35,468 nucleotides of DNA, taken from assembly GCA_002067745.1 (NCBI GenBank), contig MVRU01000023.1:1-35468 (forward strand), read 5' to 3'. A model generated the notes under the pieces. The model was not told where the DNA came from and ran no database searches. It was given only the letters and a program-made list of their open reading frames with translations. The position numbers were made by a program, and so were the translations under genes. Source of the DNA: Syntrophus sp. PtaU1.Bin005. GTDB taxonomy: Bacteria; Desulfobacterota; Syntrophia; Syntrophales; Syntrophaceae. This document shows positions 9,629 through 17,759 of this stretch, one piece after another (the stretch's first letter is position 1; each line of letters begins with the position of its first letter).

Positions 9629-10678
9629 TCATGACAAAAAGTCCTCCTTTTCAAAGGCTTCGCTCCAGTGAAGCGGCAGGGGTCTGCCATAAAATTTCGT
9701 CATGTAGTTTTGAATAAACCCCCTGTTTTCGCCGGACAGACAAAGCCGATTGAACCTGTTGAAAACCTTGATGCTCTGACCGCGACTGATGATGTCCGCA
9801 AGACGTTCTTCAAAGATGTTGCCGATGGAAATGTGGATGAACACACAGGGCAGGACATCACCGTACGGCGTCAGGTGCAGCGTGGAATGGACACAGCCGC
9901 ATCCCTTGTCCATGCCGTACGAGGGAAAGGTGTCGCGGTGCAGAACCGGGTACTCCTCATGGGCCTTCCTGAGAAACTCCGCATCTTCCGGCGTGATCAG
10001 CACCTCATGTCTGCCCTCCCACGCACCGATGGCCCGCGCCACCATGACATCGAGAGAAAAGCCGTTTTCCTGCGCGAACCTCGCCATTTGAAGAGTCCTT
10101 TCCGTGCTGCAATTCTGGTGAGTCACTACCGTCTGCACCACCACGCTGAGATCCGCATCGCGGGCATTCATCATTGCATCCAAGGCCTTCCTGTAGGCCC
10201 CGGGATGGTCCCGGTTGGCGTCGTGCAGCTTTTCGTCAAAATCATCCATGCTGATCTTTACCTTGTCCAGGCCGATCGCCTTGAGGTGCCTGGCCATGGC
10301 CGGTGTCAGAAAATGGCCGTTGGTACTCATGCTGAGGTGAAATTTGTCCGGTTGAAGTGCAGCGATAACTTCATCGAGATCCTTGAAAATCAGCGGCTCA
10401 CCGCCAGAGAGGTTGAACTGGCACAGGCCGAGAGCATCCGCCTCATCACTGAGGTTTTTCAAGTCGACAGGGGTCAGTTTGCGCCCTTTATTTTCAAATC
10501 TGGCCGCCGAACAATGCCGGCACTTCAGATTGCAGGCATGGCTGTACGCAATATCGATGATGGGTGTGGCAATCCCCTGCGCATGGCGTTCACTGATCCG
10601 GATGATTTTCTCATAGACGCCGGGCTTTTCACGGCGCAGTTTGGTTCGCTTGGCTTCTTCGATCGCTTTTTCCTGCAT
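9629..10678 (-). CDS. radical SAM/SPASM domain protein (first copy)
   Basis: 349 residues from ATG 10678, with GGAGG directly upstream and 20 nt after the previous stop. The cluster motif is C49-x3-C53-x2-C56 (CNLKCRHC), followed by LSGGEPLIF, STNGHFL and a KISMDD strand. The C-terminal portion has Cys residues in GCGCVHSTLHLTPYGDVLPC, a SPASM-like auxiliary cluster arrangement, then the SIGNIFEE element that follows it in SPASM enzymes. The first ~35 residues are a basic, charged helix (KRTKLRREK). Reaction and substrate are unknown; its neighbours argue for sugar or protein modification. It forms an adjacent pair with the radical SAM gene downstream. Confidence 0.85.
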   Translation of the reverse strand: MQEKAIEEAKRTKLRREKPGVYEKIIRISERHAQGIATPIIDIAYSHACNLKCRHCSAARFENKGRKLTPVDLKNLSDEADALGLCQFNLSGGEPLIFKDLDEVIAALQPDKFHLSMSTNGHFLTPAMARHLKAIGLDKVKISMDDFDEKLHDANRDHPGAYRKALDAMMNARDADLSVVVQTVVTHQNCSTERTLQMARFAQENGFSLDVMVARAIGAWEGRHEVLITPEDAEFLRKAHEEYPVLHRDTFPSYGMDKGCGCVHSTLHLTPYGDVLPCVFIHISIGNIFEERLADIISRGQSIKVFNRFNRLCLSGENRGFIQNYMTKFYGRPLPLHWSEAFEKEDFLS

Positions 10679-10698
10679 GGATCCTCCACTCCAATCTC

Positions 10699-11841
10699 TT
10701 ACGGAACCGCATAACATACGGTCTCATACTCAAGGTTTGTATGGTGCCTCAGAAAGATTCTATATTCGGGCACGAGGCTCTTTAAGTATGAGGGAATTTC
10801 CCAAAGGTGTTCCGGCCTGTGATACACGCAGACGGCAAGCTTCGGTTTCTGATTCCTGATGACTTCTTCAGCCCCCAGCAGAGCCTTTAACTCAGAACCT
10901 TCAATATCCATTTTGATGAAACTCACCTCGGCATCTCCCGTGATATCGGAGAGCCGGACAGCCCTGCCGCTTTCTCCGGGGGAACCGATCACATTCATAC
11001 AGGAGCTTTCACTTCCGGCCTCGCCACTTTTGTAGGATATCTCTGTCTGCTCATCCCAAAGACCGCAATTGTACAATGCGATCTTGTTCCTCAGCGCTGG
11101 TTCCAATTGGCCGCAGGCTCTTTCCAGGTCCGTAAAATTGTTCCTGTCCAACTCAAAGGCGAAGATGGATTTGAATTCCTTCCCGCTTCTGTCCACGAAT
11201 TCCAGCAGCGTGTCGCCATTATAGGCCCCGGCATCCACAAAGACTTCATCGGGCCGCAACTGTATAATATCAGACGGATAATACTGGTCCCTGGAAAAGA
11301 TACCGCGGTAGCCGGCACCTTCGATAGAAAAACGAAACCAGTTGCTGATCAGGACCAATAAAATCCTTCTGGATTGCTCGTCGCTCAACAGATCCACCAT
11401 CCTGACGGCGTTGCGCCTGATGACTTCAAGGTTTTCCGGGCGCTGGAGGTAGGCTTGATTCAGCAATCGATATTCCGTCATGACATGTATATTGTTCAAA
11501 CCCCTCTTTTTGAGCTGTTCGTGGATCTCGCGGTACGATTGCGTCGCGATGAGCACGGCAACATCATTGCCGAATCCAGCCAGTTCATCGGGCGAAAGGC
11601 ATTTCAGATTCTGATGGTAATAGGTTCCCCATTTGGCCGGATCGTTGTCACAGACAAAATCTATTTGGAGCGTCGTGAAATTTCTGATCGCGGCAACGAT
11701 CGGATGGGATATCGTGCCCAGACCGAAAACGCAGACATATTTTGAACCGTTTATGCGCTCGAGGATCTCCGCCACGGGATCCGGTTTCTGCTCCCCCACT
11801 TGGTCCAGCAGCTGTTCAATCTCTTTTTTATAATCTTTCAT
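10699..11841 (-). CDS. FkbM family methyltransferase, tandem paralogue 1
   Basis: About 380 residues from ATG 11841, chosen for the GAGG 5 nt upstream and because the paralogues align from this point (KDYKKEI / RDYQKEM / RDYRKDL). A longer start at 11901/11904 is possible. The N-terminal half holds a Rossmann-like module (YVCVFGLG, then CDNDPAKWG). The C-terminal half is the FkbM SAM domain (VFVDAGAYNGDTLLEF, FAFELDRNN, then FIKMDIEGSELKALLGAEE). FkbM proteins are mostly sugar or polyketide O-methyltransferases. The protein is clearly homologous along its length to the next two genes, indicating tandem duplication. Hydroxyl specificity is not readable. Confidence 0.87.
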   Translation of the reverse strand: MKDYKKEIEQLLDQVGEQKPDPVAEILERINGSKYVCVFGLGTISHPIVAAIRNFTTLQIDFVCDNDPAKWGTYYHQNLKCLSPDELAGFGNDVAVLIATQSYREIHEQLKKRGLNNIHVMTEYRLLNQAYLQRPENLEVIRRNAVRMVDLLSDEQSRRILLVLISNWFRFSIEGAGYRGIFSRDQYYPSDIIQLRPDEVFVDAGAYNGDTLLEFVDRSGKEFKSIFAFELDRNNFTDLERACGQLEPALRNKIALYNCGLWDEQTEISYKSGEAGSESSCMNVIGSPGESGRAVRLSDITGDAEVSFIKMDIEGSELKALLGAEEVIRNQKPKLAVCVYHRPEHLWEIPSYLKSLVPEYRIFLRHHTNLEYETVCYAVP

Positions 11842-11930
11842 CCGTTCCTCGGTCTGCCCCGCTGCCCATGCATTTTTTCCAGCGGCCTTCAACTCTCTCA
11901 TCACGTAAATCCCCGATCATGGAAGCCCTG

Positions 11931-13121
11931 TTAAATGGTGGCATAGCAAATCGTCTCGCAATCCAAAACGGCATGATGCCTGATGTATATCTTGTACTCA
12001 GGCACCAGGCGCTTCAGATAGAGGGGAATCTCCCACAGATGCCGGGGCTTGTGATAAATGGAGATGGCCAGTCTGGGTTTCTGCCGTACAAGCAGCTCCT
12101 CGGCCCCGGACAATGCCTCCATTTCAGAGCCTTCGATGTCCATGTTGAGATAGGTGACTTTTCTATCCTTCAACATATCGGAAAGTCTCACGACTTTGGC
12201 CACGTTGACGGCGCCGGCGGCTTCGCTGATGCGCGAATCTTCACCCTTGCGATACCCCGCTTCGTAGCCGATCATCTTTTCTTCGTTCCAGACGCCGCAG
12301 GGATATAAGTGAATTTTGTCCCTGGTTTGACCGTCCAGGCGGTTCACGGTGCTCTCCAGGGCCTTGAAGTTTCCTTGATCCAATTCGAAGGCATGGATCT
12401 CCTCGAACGAGCCCCTGGTTCGATCGATAAATTCCAACAGGGTGTCGCCGTTGTATGCACCGGCATCGACAAAGGATTCCTGATCCGTCAAATCAATAAT
12501 CCCCATGGGATAATGGGAATCTCCCGTGCAGATGGCTTTCAAAACGGCCCCGGAAAAGTCCGGATCGAACCAGTTTCGGATCAAGACGTTCAGAATGCCT
12601 CTGGAGTGGTCATCCTCCAGGATCTCCATCAGGTGCAGAACGTTTTTCCTGATGGCGGGAAGATTGTCCCTGTCGTGGAGAAAGTCGCGGTTGGCCAGCC
12701 GATATTCCCCGAATACATAGATTTGATCAAAATCCATTTCACAAAGCTGCGCATAGATGGGTTCCCAGAAGATCGATGCGACAATGACGGCGACCTCGGC
12801 CCGGTGCTTCCGGAGCTCCGCGGGGGAAAGGCAGACAAGGTCCCCGTAAAAACACTTTCCCCATTTCGCCGCATCGTTGTCGCACATGAAGTCGATTCTT
12901 AGAGCGAAAAGCGAGCGGAGCAGGAACACGATACGGTGCGACGTCATGCCGGCACCAAAGACGCAGACATATCTGGACTCCCGAATTCTCTCGATGGCCC
13001 GGTCCAGGCGATCCTCCCTTCCGGCCTTCAAGCCGTCCAGATAGGACGCCATTTCTTTTTGATAATCTCTCACGAAGAGATCCCTTTCCGTGATATCGTA
13101 ATGCCCCTCGCCATCATGCAT
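11931..13121 (-). CDS. FkbM family methyltransferase, tandem paralogue 2
   Basis: 396 residues from ATG 13121. Same two-part layout as the flanking paralogues: Rossmann-like module (YVCVFGAG, CDNDAAKWG) then an FkbM domain (SFVDAGAYNGDTLLEF, HAFELDQGN, YLNMDIEGSEMEALSGAEE). The ending HHAVLDCETICYATI parallels HHTNLEYETVCYAVP and HHGILEYDTVCYAVP in the copies on either side. The gene starts 15 nt after the previous stop with only a weak ribosome site, so translation probably depends on the upstream gene. Predicted SAM-dependent O-methyltransferase of a glycan; divergence from the sister copies suggests a different hydroxyl or sugar target (inference). Confidence 0.87.
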   Translation of the reverse strand: MHDGEGHYDITERDLFVRDYQKEMASYLDGLKAGREDRLDRAIERIRESRYVCVFGAGMTSHRIVFLLRSLFALRIDFMCDNDAAKWGKCFYGDLVCLSPAELRKHRAEVAVIVASIFWEPIYAQLCEMDFDQIYVFGEYRLANRDFLHDRDNLPAIRKNVLHLMEILEDDHSRGILNVLIRNWFDPDFSGAVLKAICTGDSHYPMGIIDLTDQESFVDAGAYNGDTLLEFIDRTRGSFEEIHAFELDQGNFKALESTVNRLDGQTRDKIHLYPCGVWNEEKMIGYEAGYRKGEDSRISEAAGAVNVAKVVRLSDMLKDRKVTYLNMDIEGSEMEALSGAEELLVRQKPRLAISIYHKPRHLWEIPLYLKRLVPEYKIYIRHHAVLDCETICYATI

Positions 13122-13136
13122 CCATCAATCCGGAGC

Positions 13137-14303
13137 TTACGGCACCGCGTAGCATACGGTGTCATATTCGAGAATTCCATGATGCCTCAGGTAAAGCTTA
13201 TAGTCTGGAACCGTTTTCTTCAGGAATAACGGCACCTCCCACAAGTGTTCAGGCCTGTGATAAACACAGACGGCAAGCTTCGGCCTGTGCCTTCTGATCA
13301 TCTCCTCAGCTCCGCGCAAGGCTTTCATCTCGAACCCCTCGATATCCATTTTCATGAACGTCACCGCTTCGCCTTTTAAAAGTTCCGACAACCTGGCAAT
13401 CCGACCGACATTCATTCCACGGCCGCCTTCAATGACACAGGAATTCAGCCCCTGCCCGCCTCCCTTTTCGTAACGGATCTCCTTTTCTTCATCCGCGAGT
13501 CCGACGGGGCACAGCGTTATTTTATCGCGTATCGACGCCTCCAGCTCATCGACGGTATGCTCCAGCCGGAGGAAATTGTCCTTGTCCAGTTCGAACGAGA
13601 AGATTTTAGCGAATTTTCCCCCGGTCCTGTCCAAAAATTCCATCAACGTATCGCCATCGTATGCACCGGCATCCACAAAGATCTCCTGCTCGCCCAACGA
13701 AATAATCCCCTCGGGATAATAGGGATGGCCGGAACAGATTCCCCCATAGCCGGCATCGTCCATGCTGAAATCGAACCAGTTGTGGACAAGGGTAAGCAGC
13801 ACTTCCTTCGATTCCTCGTCTTCCAATATCTCGAGCAGCGCCAGGGTTTTTTCCGCTATCGTATCGATATTGCCCTTGCTTTTGAAAAAATCGCCGTAAA
13901 GGAGCCGAAAGACCATCAGAACATGTATGGGGTTGAACCCACTGTTTCTCAATTGTTCGTAGATCTCCCCATAATATTGAGTGACTAGAACAACGGCAAC
14001 CTGCCCCTTGTAGGCTTCGAGATCATGAGGTGACATGCAGATCAAATTCCCGGGATAAGATTTCCCCCATTTGGACGGATCGTTATCTGAGAGCAGGTTG
14101 ATTTGAACGCCTGCATGATTCCTCAACGTGTCCATCACCGGGTGAAATGTTTTCCCGATGCCGAACAGGCAGACATGTTTTGATCGCCGGAGATCTTGAA
14201 GGGCAGCCTCCAGATAATTCCGCCCCTGGTCCCTGACCGTGTCCAGATAGGCGGCAAGATCCTTCCGGTAATCCCTGTTGCCCTTTTCTGAATGCGTACC
14301 CAT
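13137..14303 (-). CDS. FkbM family methyltransferase, tandem paralogue 3
   Basis: 388 residues from ATG 14303 with GGAG 4 nt upstream. Rossmann-like module (HVCLFGIG, SDNDPSKWG) followed by the FkbM domain (IFVDAGAYDGDTLMEF, FSFELDKDN, FMKMDIEGFEMKALRGAEE). It has the longest well-supported N-terminus of the three copies (MGTHSEKGN before the shared RDYRKDL block), which helps judge starts in the others. Predicted glycan O-methyltransferase. Its position first in the three-gene tandem suggests successive duplication, but the order of duplication cannot be told by eye. Confidence 0.87.
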   Translation of the reverse strand: MGTHSEKGNRDYRKDLAAYLDTVRDQGRNYLEAALQDLRRSKHVCLFGIGKTFHPVMDTLRNHAGVQINLLSDNDPSKWGKSYPGNLICMSPHDLEAYKGQVAVVLVTQYYGEIYEQLRNSGFNPIHVLMVFRLLYGDFFKSKGNIDTIAEKTLALLEILEDEESKEVLLTLVHNWFDFSMDDAGYGGICSGHPYYPEGIISLGEQEIFVDAGAYDGDTLMEFLDRTGGKFAKIFSFELDKDNFLRLEHTVDELEASIRDKITLCPVGLADEEKEIRYEKGGGQGLNSCVIEGGRGMNVGRIARLSELLKGEAVTFMKMDIEGFEMKALRGAEEMIRRHRPKLAVCVYHRPEHLWEVPLFLKKTVPDYKLYLRHHGILEYDTVCYAVP

Positions 14304-14318
14304 GGTTCTCCGATCTGT

Positions 14319-15494
14319 TCAGGGGATGAGAAATATGTCCGTATACGTATCCCTGTACCGCGTTGGCAGAAGATCGATCTCCGAAATGCTGTGAACGCTT
14401 TCGCCCTGGACATTCAGGTATTCCCGAACATCGACATATCTCGAGAAATGATCCTTGCAGAACCGGCACAGGAGCTCCGTCGTGTTTGTCTCCTCCAGGC
14501 CATACGGCCAGAATTCCATTTGTACGGCCAATTTCCCGAAACGGGATAACAGCCGCTCCGCTCCCCGGAGGACGAAATATTCATAGCCTTGAACATCAAT
14601 CCACATAAATGCGACATCATCGGCGCAATCTTTCGCCACGTCATCGATCGTTACGGCCACAATCCGTTCCACCTTTGAATCCGGAGCACGAGCCGCGCTG
14701 TTTCTCACCCGATGATCTCCCGATGAGTCCGGTGACAGGAGCAGATCGACAGGATCATTCGAATTGGAAGCGGCGGCGTGAATGGCTCTGATCTTGCCAT
14801 GGAGTTTGTTCAGGTAAATGTTGCACTGCAAGAGGGCAAAATTGTCGCTGGATGGCTCGATCGCTATCACATGGGACACATGATCATTTTTTGCCGCTGC
14901 CAGACTGGTGGTGCCGATGTTGGCGCCAACGTCCAGGAAAACGCCCCTTCTGGCGCCGAAATATGTTCCGGCCAAACCGAAAAAGGCATCCAGTTCTTTT
15001 TGAGAGAACGCTCCGCTGTTGATCAGAGAGGACGCGATGACCGCGTCATGAGACGGAACGAGAAATGTGAAATTATTTTTTTCAACAGGAACAATGGTGC
15101 CTTTTGTCACAGTGTATCTCAGGGAAATGCCGGACTGGTCATCAATATAATATTCATAGAGATTGCCTTCATCGTTCTTCATCAAAAAATTGGCAGCTAA
15201 AACAATCTTCTCTTTACGGACGCCCAGGCCAAGAAGTTGCCTGACCACCTGCTCCTGGTGAAGGATGATGGTGATGATCACGCTGTCAAAAGCGTAGTTC
15301 CGGATTTCTCCGGGATGAACGACCTCTGCGCCGTTAACGAGAACGCCTTGTTTCTGTTCATCGTTATCCATGAGGGCAACGACGTCATAGGTTTCAAACA
15401 GATCATCTTTCAAGGTATGGAAAAATTGGCCGATCCCGAAGACAATGACCTTCGATTTGGCCTTTTTTCCCGGGATCATTGGCTGTTCAAACAT
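14319..15494 (-). CDS. FkbM family methyltransferase, divergent fourth copy
   Basis: 391 residues from ATG 15494; ribosome site weak (ACGGA). The N-terminal Rossmann-like module (KVIVFGIG, LMDNDEQKQG) resembles that of the tandem copies, but the FkbM half is of another subtype: VFLDVGANIGTTSLAAAK, IAIEPSSDNFALLQCN, then FMWIDVQGYEYFVLRGAE. The VGANIG and IDVQGYE variants are classic in LPS and O-antigen FkbM proteins. It is therefore a separately acquired or older methyltransferase rather than part of the triplet. Predicted role: O-methylation of a sugar in the same glycan. Confidence 0.85.
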   Translation of the reverse strand: MFEQPMIPGKKAKSKVIVFGIGQFFHTLKDDLFETYDVVALMDNDEQKQGVLVNGAEVVHPGEIRNYAFDSVIITIILHQEQVVRQLLGLGVRKEKIVLAANFLMKNDEGNLYEYYIDDQSGISLRYTVTKGTIVPVEKNNFTFLVPSHDAVIASSLINSGAFSQKELDAFFGLAGTYFGARRGVFLDVGANIGTTSLAAAKNDHVSHVIAIEPSSDNFALLQCNIYLNKLHGKIRAIHAAASNSNDPVDLLLSPDSSGDHRVRNSAARAPDSKVERIVAVTIDDVAKDCADDVAFMWIDVQGYEYFVLRGAERLLSRFGKLAVQMEFWPYGLEETNTTELLCRFCKDHFSRYVDVREYLNVQGESVHSISEIDLLPTRYRDTYTDIFLIP

Positions 15495-15598
15495 AAAATT
15501 TTCCGTTCTTCGTTCAATTCAAAGCAGGCACGATGAGGCATGGAGGAGACATCATGGATTTTTTCCGTTTCGCAAGCCGTGCTGCCCCGTGAGCAGCT

Positions 15599-15934
15599 CT
15601 AAAATTCATAGATGAAAGCGGAGATCCCTTTTGCCCCTTCCTCATCGGCCGGTGCATGCCGGCATTTAAACGCCGCAGCCGTACAGACCGCCATAAAGTC
15701 ACGCATGAAGTCCGCATCCTGATATTTCCACATTCCTTCAAGTTCTCCCATCAGTTCCATGGGAGTCTCAAAGGCATATTCAAACATGGGTCGCTCAAAG
15801 AGTTTCAAATCAATTCTGTCTCTGAAATAACTATCGGAACCGCCGTCGGCATCGGGAAAGGCATTCGCGATTTTCCCGTTCAGCCGGGATGCGATTTCAT
15901 GAATTTTCGTTCTTTCCTGATCAGTCAGGCTCAT
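15599..15934 (-). CDS. small protein of unknown function coupled to carbamoyltransferase
   Basis: 111 residues from ATG 15934, preceded by a good GGAGG site inside the 3' end of the carbamoyltransferase gene, which it overlaps by 14 nt. I do not recognise the family. The sequence is soluble and acidic, with an N-terminal charged helix, a central block rich in F, M and E (KLFERPMFEYAFETPMELMGELEGMW), and two Cys near the end; no signal or membrane segment. The strong ribosome site and tight overlap argue that it is real. It may be a partner of the carbamoyltransferase or another glycan enzyme, but this rests only on position. Confidence 0.72.
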   Translation of the reverse strand: MSLTDQERTKIHEIASRLNGKIANAFPDADGGSDSYFRDRIDLKLFERPMFEYAFETPMELMGELEGMWKYQDADFMRDFMAVCTAAAFKCRHAPADEEGAKGISAFIYEF

Positions 15935-17759
15935 ATTCGTTCCTCCAATCCATCCCTTGCAACATCGGGTTTTGATCGCTTTTCAGAATAAGAAAATTCT
16001 CCAGAACCAGGACATCCAGATCCGTGTGCATAAAGCACGCATAGGCCTGCTGGGGAGAGCAGACGATGGGTTCACCGCGAACGTTGAATGAGGTGTTCAC
16101 CAGTACGGAACAGCCAGTGATTCTTTCGAAGGCCTTGATGATGCCGTAATAGAAAGGGTTGTCGTCCTCGCTGATGGTTTGGACTCGTGCCGTAAAATCC
16201 ACGTGTGTCACCGCCGGAATGGTCGATCTCTCCTTATTCACGATCGGCAGCATGTCATCCCCATTTTCAGCAAACAGCTCTGTCAGGTCAAAGGATCTGC
16301 GCAGCCCCTCCTTGACCTCGGCCACCAGAAGCATGTAGGGGCTCTCCTGATCCAGGTCGAAGTATCGGCTGACGGACTCGGAAAGAACCGTCGGGGCAAA
16401 GGGCCGGAAGGATTCCCGGAACTTGATCTTGACATTGAGCTTCGACTGCATTCCGCCGGTCATTGGGTTGGCAATGATGCTGCGATTTCCCAGGGCCCGG
16501 GGTCCGAACTCCATCCTGCCTGAAAACAGGCCGATGGTGTTGTTGTCGGCGAGCCGTTCGGCGATTTCCGCCGCCAGCGCCTGCTTGTCACCAAACAGGC
16601 GATAGGTGATGCCGTTCGAATCGAGATAGTGTTGTATTTCATTCAGGGAGAACCCGGGACCGAGATAGCTGTTTTTCTGCATATCGCGAACTCCGGTTGC
16701 GCGCTGCTTCCCTGAGCAGTGATAATAGAAGTACAGAGCACATCCCAGGCTACCGCCGGCATCCCCGGCGGCCGGTTGAATCCAGAGGTCGTCAAAGATC
16801 TTTTCCTTGAGCAGCTTCCCGTTGGCCACGCAGTTGAGGGCAACGCCGCCGGCCAGGCACAGCTTGGTTTCTCCGGTTATTTTTTTTGCTGTTTTTGCCA
16901 TCCTGATGATGACTTCTTCCGTGACGTTCTGAACAGATGCCGCCAGGTCCATTTCGCGCCTGGTAATGGGGGCATCGGCTTCCCGGCGCCGGCCGGCAAA
17001 GAGTCCACCGAAATAATCATCCGTCATTGCCGTATCCCTCGTGAAGGCGAAATACGTTGTATTGAGGCGGTATGAGCCATCCTCCTTGATCTCGATTAAA
17101 TGATCCTTGATCAGGTCGACATATTTTGGCTCTCCATACGGGGCGAGCCCCATCAGCTTATATTCGCCGGAATTGACCTTGAATCCGCAGAAGTATGTCA
17201 TGGCGCTGTAGAGCAGACCCAGCGAATGCGGATAGCTGATCTGCCTGAGGATCTCCACTTCGTTCTTGTTGCCCACGCCGATGGTTGTCGTAGCCCATTC
17301 GCCGACGCCGTCAACGGTCATAATCGCCGCACTCGAAAAAGGTGATGGATAAAATGCTGAACCGGCATGTGAAATATGGTGTTCGCAGACGAAAAGCTTC
17401 CCCTTTTTTCCCAGGCAACCGAGCGTCTCGCGGATCGCGTCATGCACCCAAAGCCTTTCGGCAAAGAGACTTGAGAAGGATTTCTCGATTAATTTTTTAC
17501 TGCCATCCCCCTCCTGGATACAGTTTTTCAGCCACCGATCCAGGGTCAGAAAGGGATTGTCGTAGTAGCAGACAGCGTCAAGATCATGGGGTTTCAATCC
17601 GCCGGTTTCCAGGCAGAAATTGATGGCCTGCACCGGGAGACCGTGATCATGCTTTCTTCTGGTAAACCGTTCCTCCTGGGCGGCTGCCACGATCTCTCCA
17701 TCCCTGATCAGCGAAGCGGCGCTGTCATGATAATAGGCGGATATTCCCAGCACATTCAT
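15921..17759 (-). CDS. carbamoyltransferase, NodU/TobZ family
   Basis: 612 residues from ATG 17759 with AGGAGAG upstream; it overlaps the preceding stop as ATGA. The N-terminal domain has the Kae1/ASKHA-like signature: NVLGISAYYHDSAASL, metal-binding HHISH (127-131), VDGVGEW and CLAGGVALNCVANGK. The C-terminal domain has GRMEFGPRALGNRS and FRESFRPFAPTVL, conserved in NodU and TobZ. These enzymes use carbamoyl phosphate and ATP to make carbamoyl-adenylate and pass the carbamoyl to a sugar hydroxyl. Here the acceptor is probably a sugar made or transferred by this operon. Length and motifs are complete. Confidence 0.94.
   Translation of the reverse strand: MNVLGISAYYHDSAASLIRDGEIVAAAQEERFTRRKHDHGLPVQAINFCLETGGLKPHDLDAVCYYDNPFLTLDRWLKNCIQEGDGSKKLIEKSFSSLFAERLWVHDAIRETLGCLGKKGKLFVCEHHISHAGSAFYPSPFSSAAIMTVDGVGEWATTTIGVGNKNEVEILRQISYPHSLGLLYSAMTYFCGFKVNSGEYKLMGLAPYGEPKYVDLIKDHLIEIKEDGSYRLNTTYFAFTRDTAMTDDYFGGLFAGRRREADAPITRREMDLAASVQNVTEEVIIRMAKTAKKITGETKLCLAGGVALNCVANGKLLKEKIFDDLWIQPAAGDAGGSLGCALYFYYHCSGKQRATGVRDMQKNSYLGPGFSLNEIQHYLDSNGITYRLFGDKQALAAEIAERLADNNTIGLFSGRMEFGPRALGNRSIIANPMTGGMQSKLNVKIKFRESFRPFAPTVLSESVSRYFDLDQESPYMLLVAEVKEGLRRSFDLTELFAENGDDMLPIVNKERSTIPAVTHVDFTARVQTISEDDNPFYYGIIKAFERITGCSVLVNTSFNVRGEPIVCSPQQAYACFMHTDLDVLVLENFLILKSDQNPMLQGMDWRNEYEPD

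Noticed and set aside
9668-10714. 348-codon plus-strand frame opposite the first radical SAM gene
   Set aside because: No recognisable motifs; the minus strand encodes CNLKCRHC and other radical SAM elements in frame.
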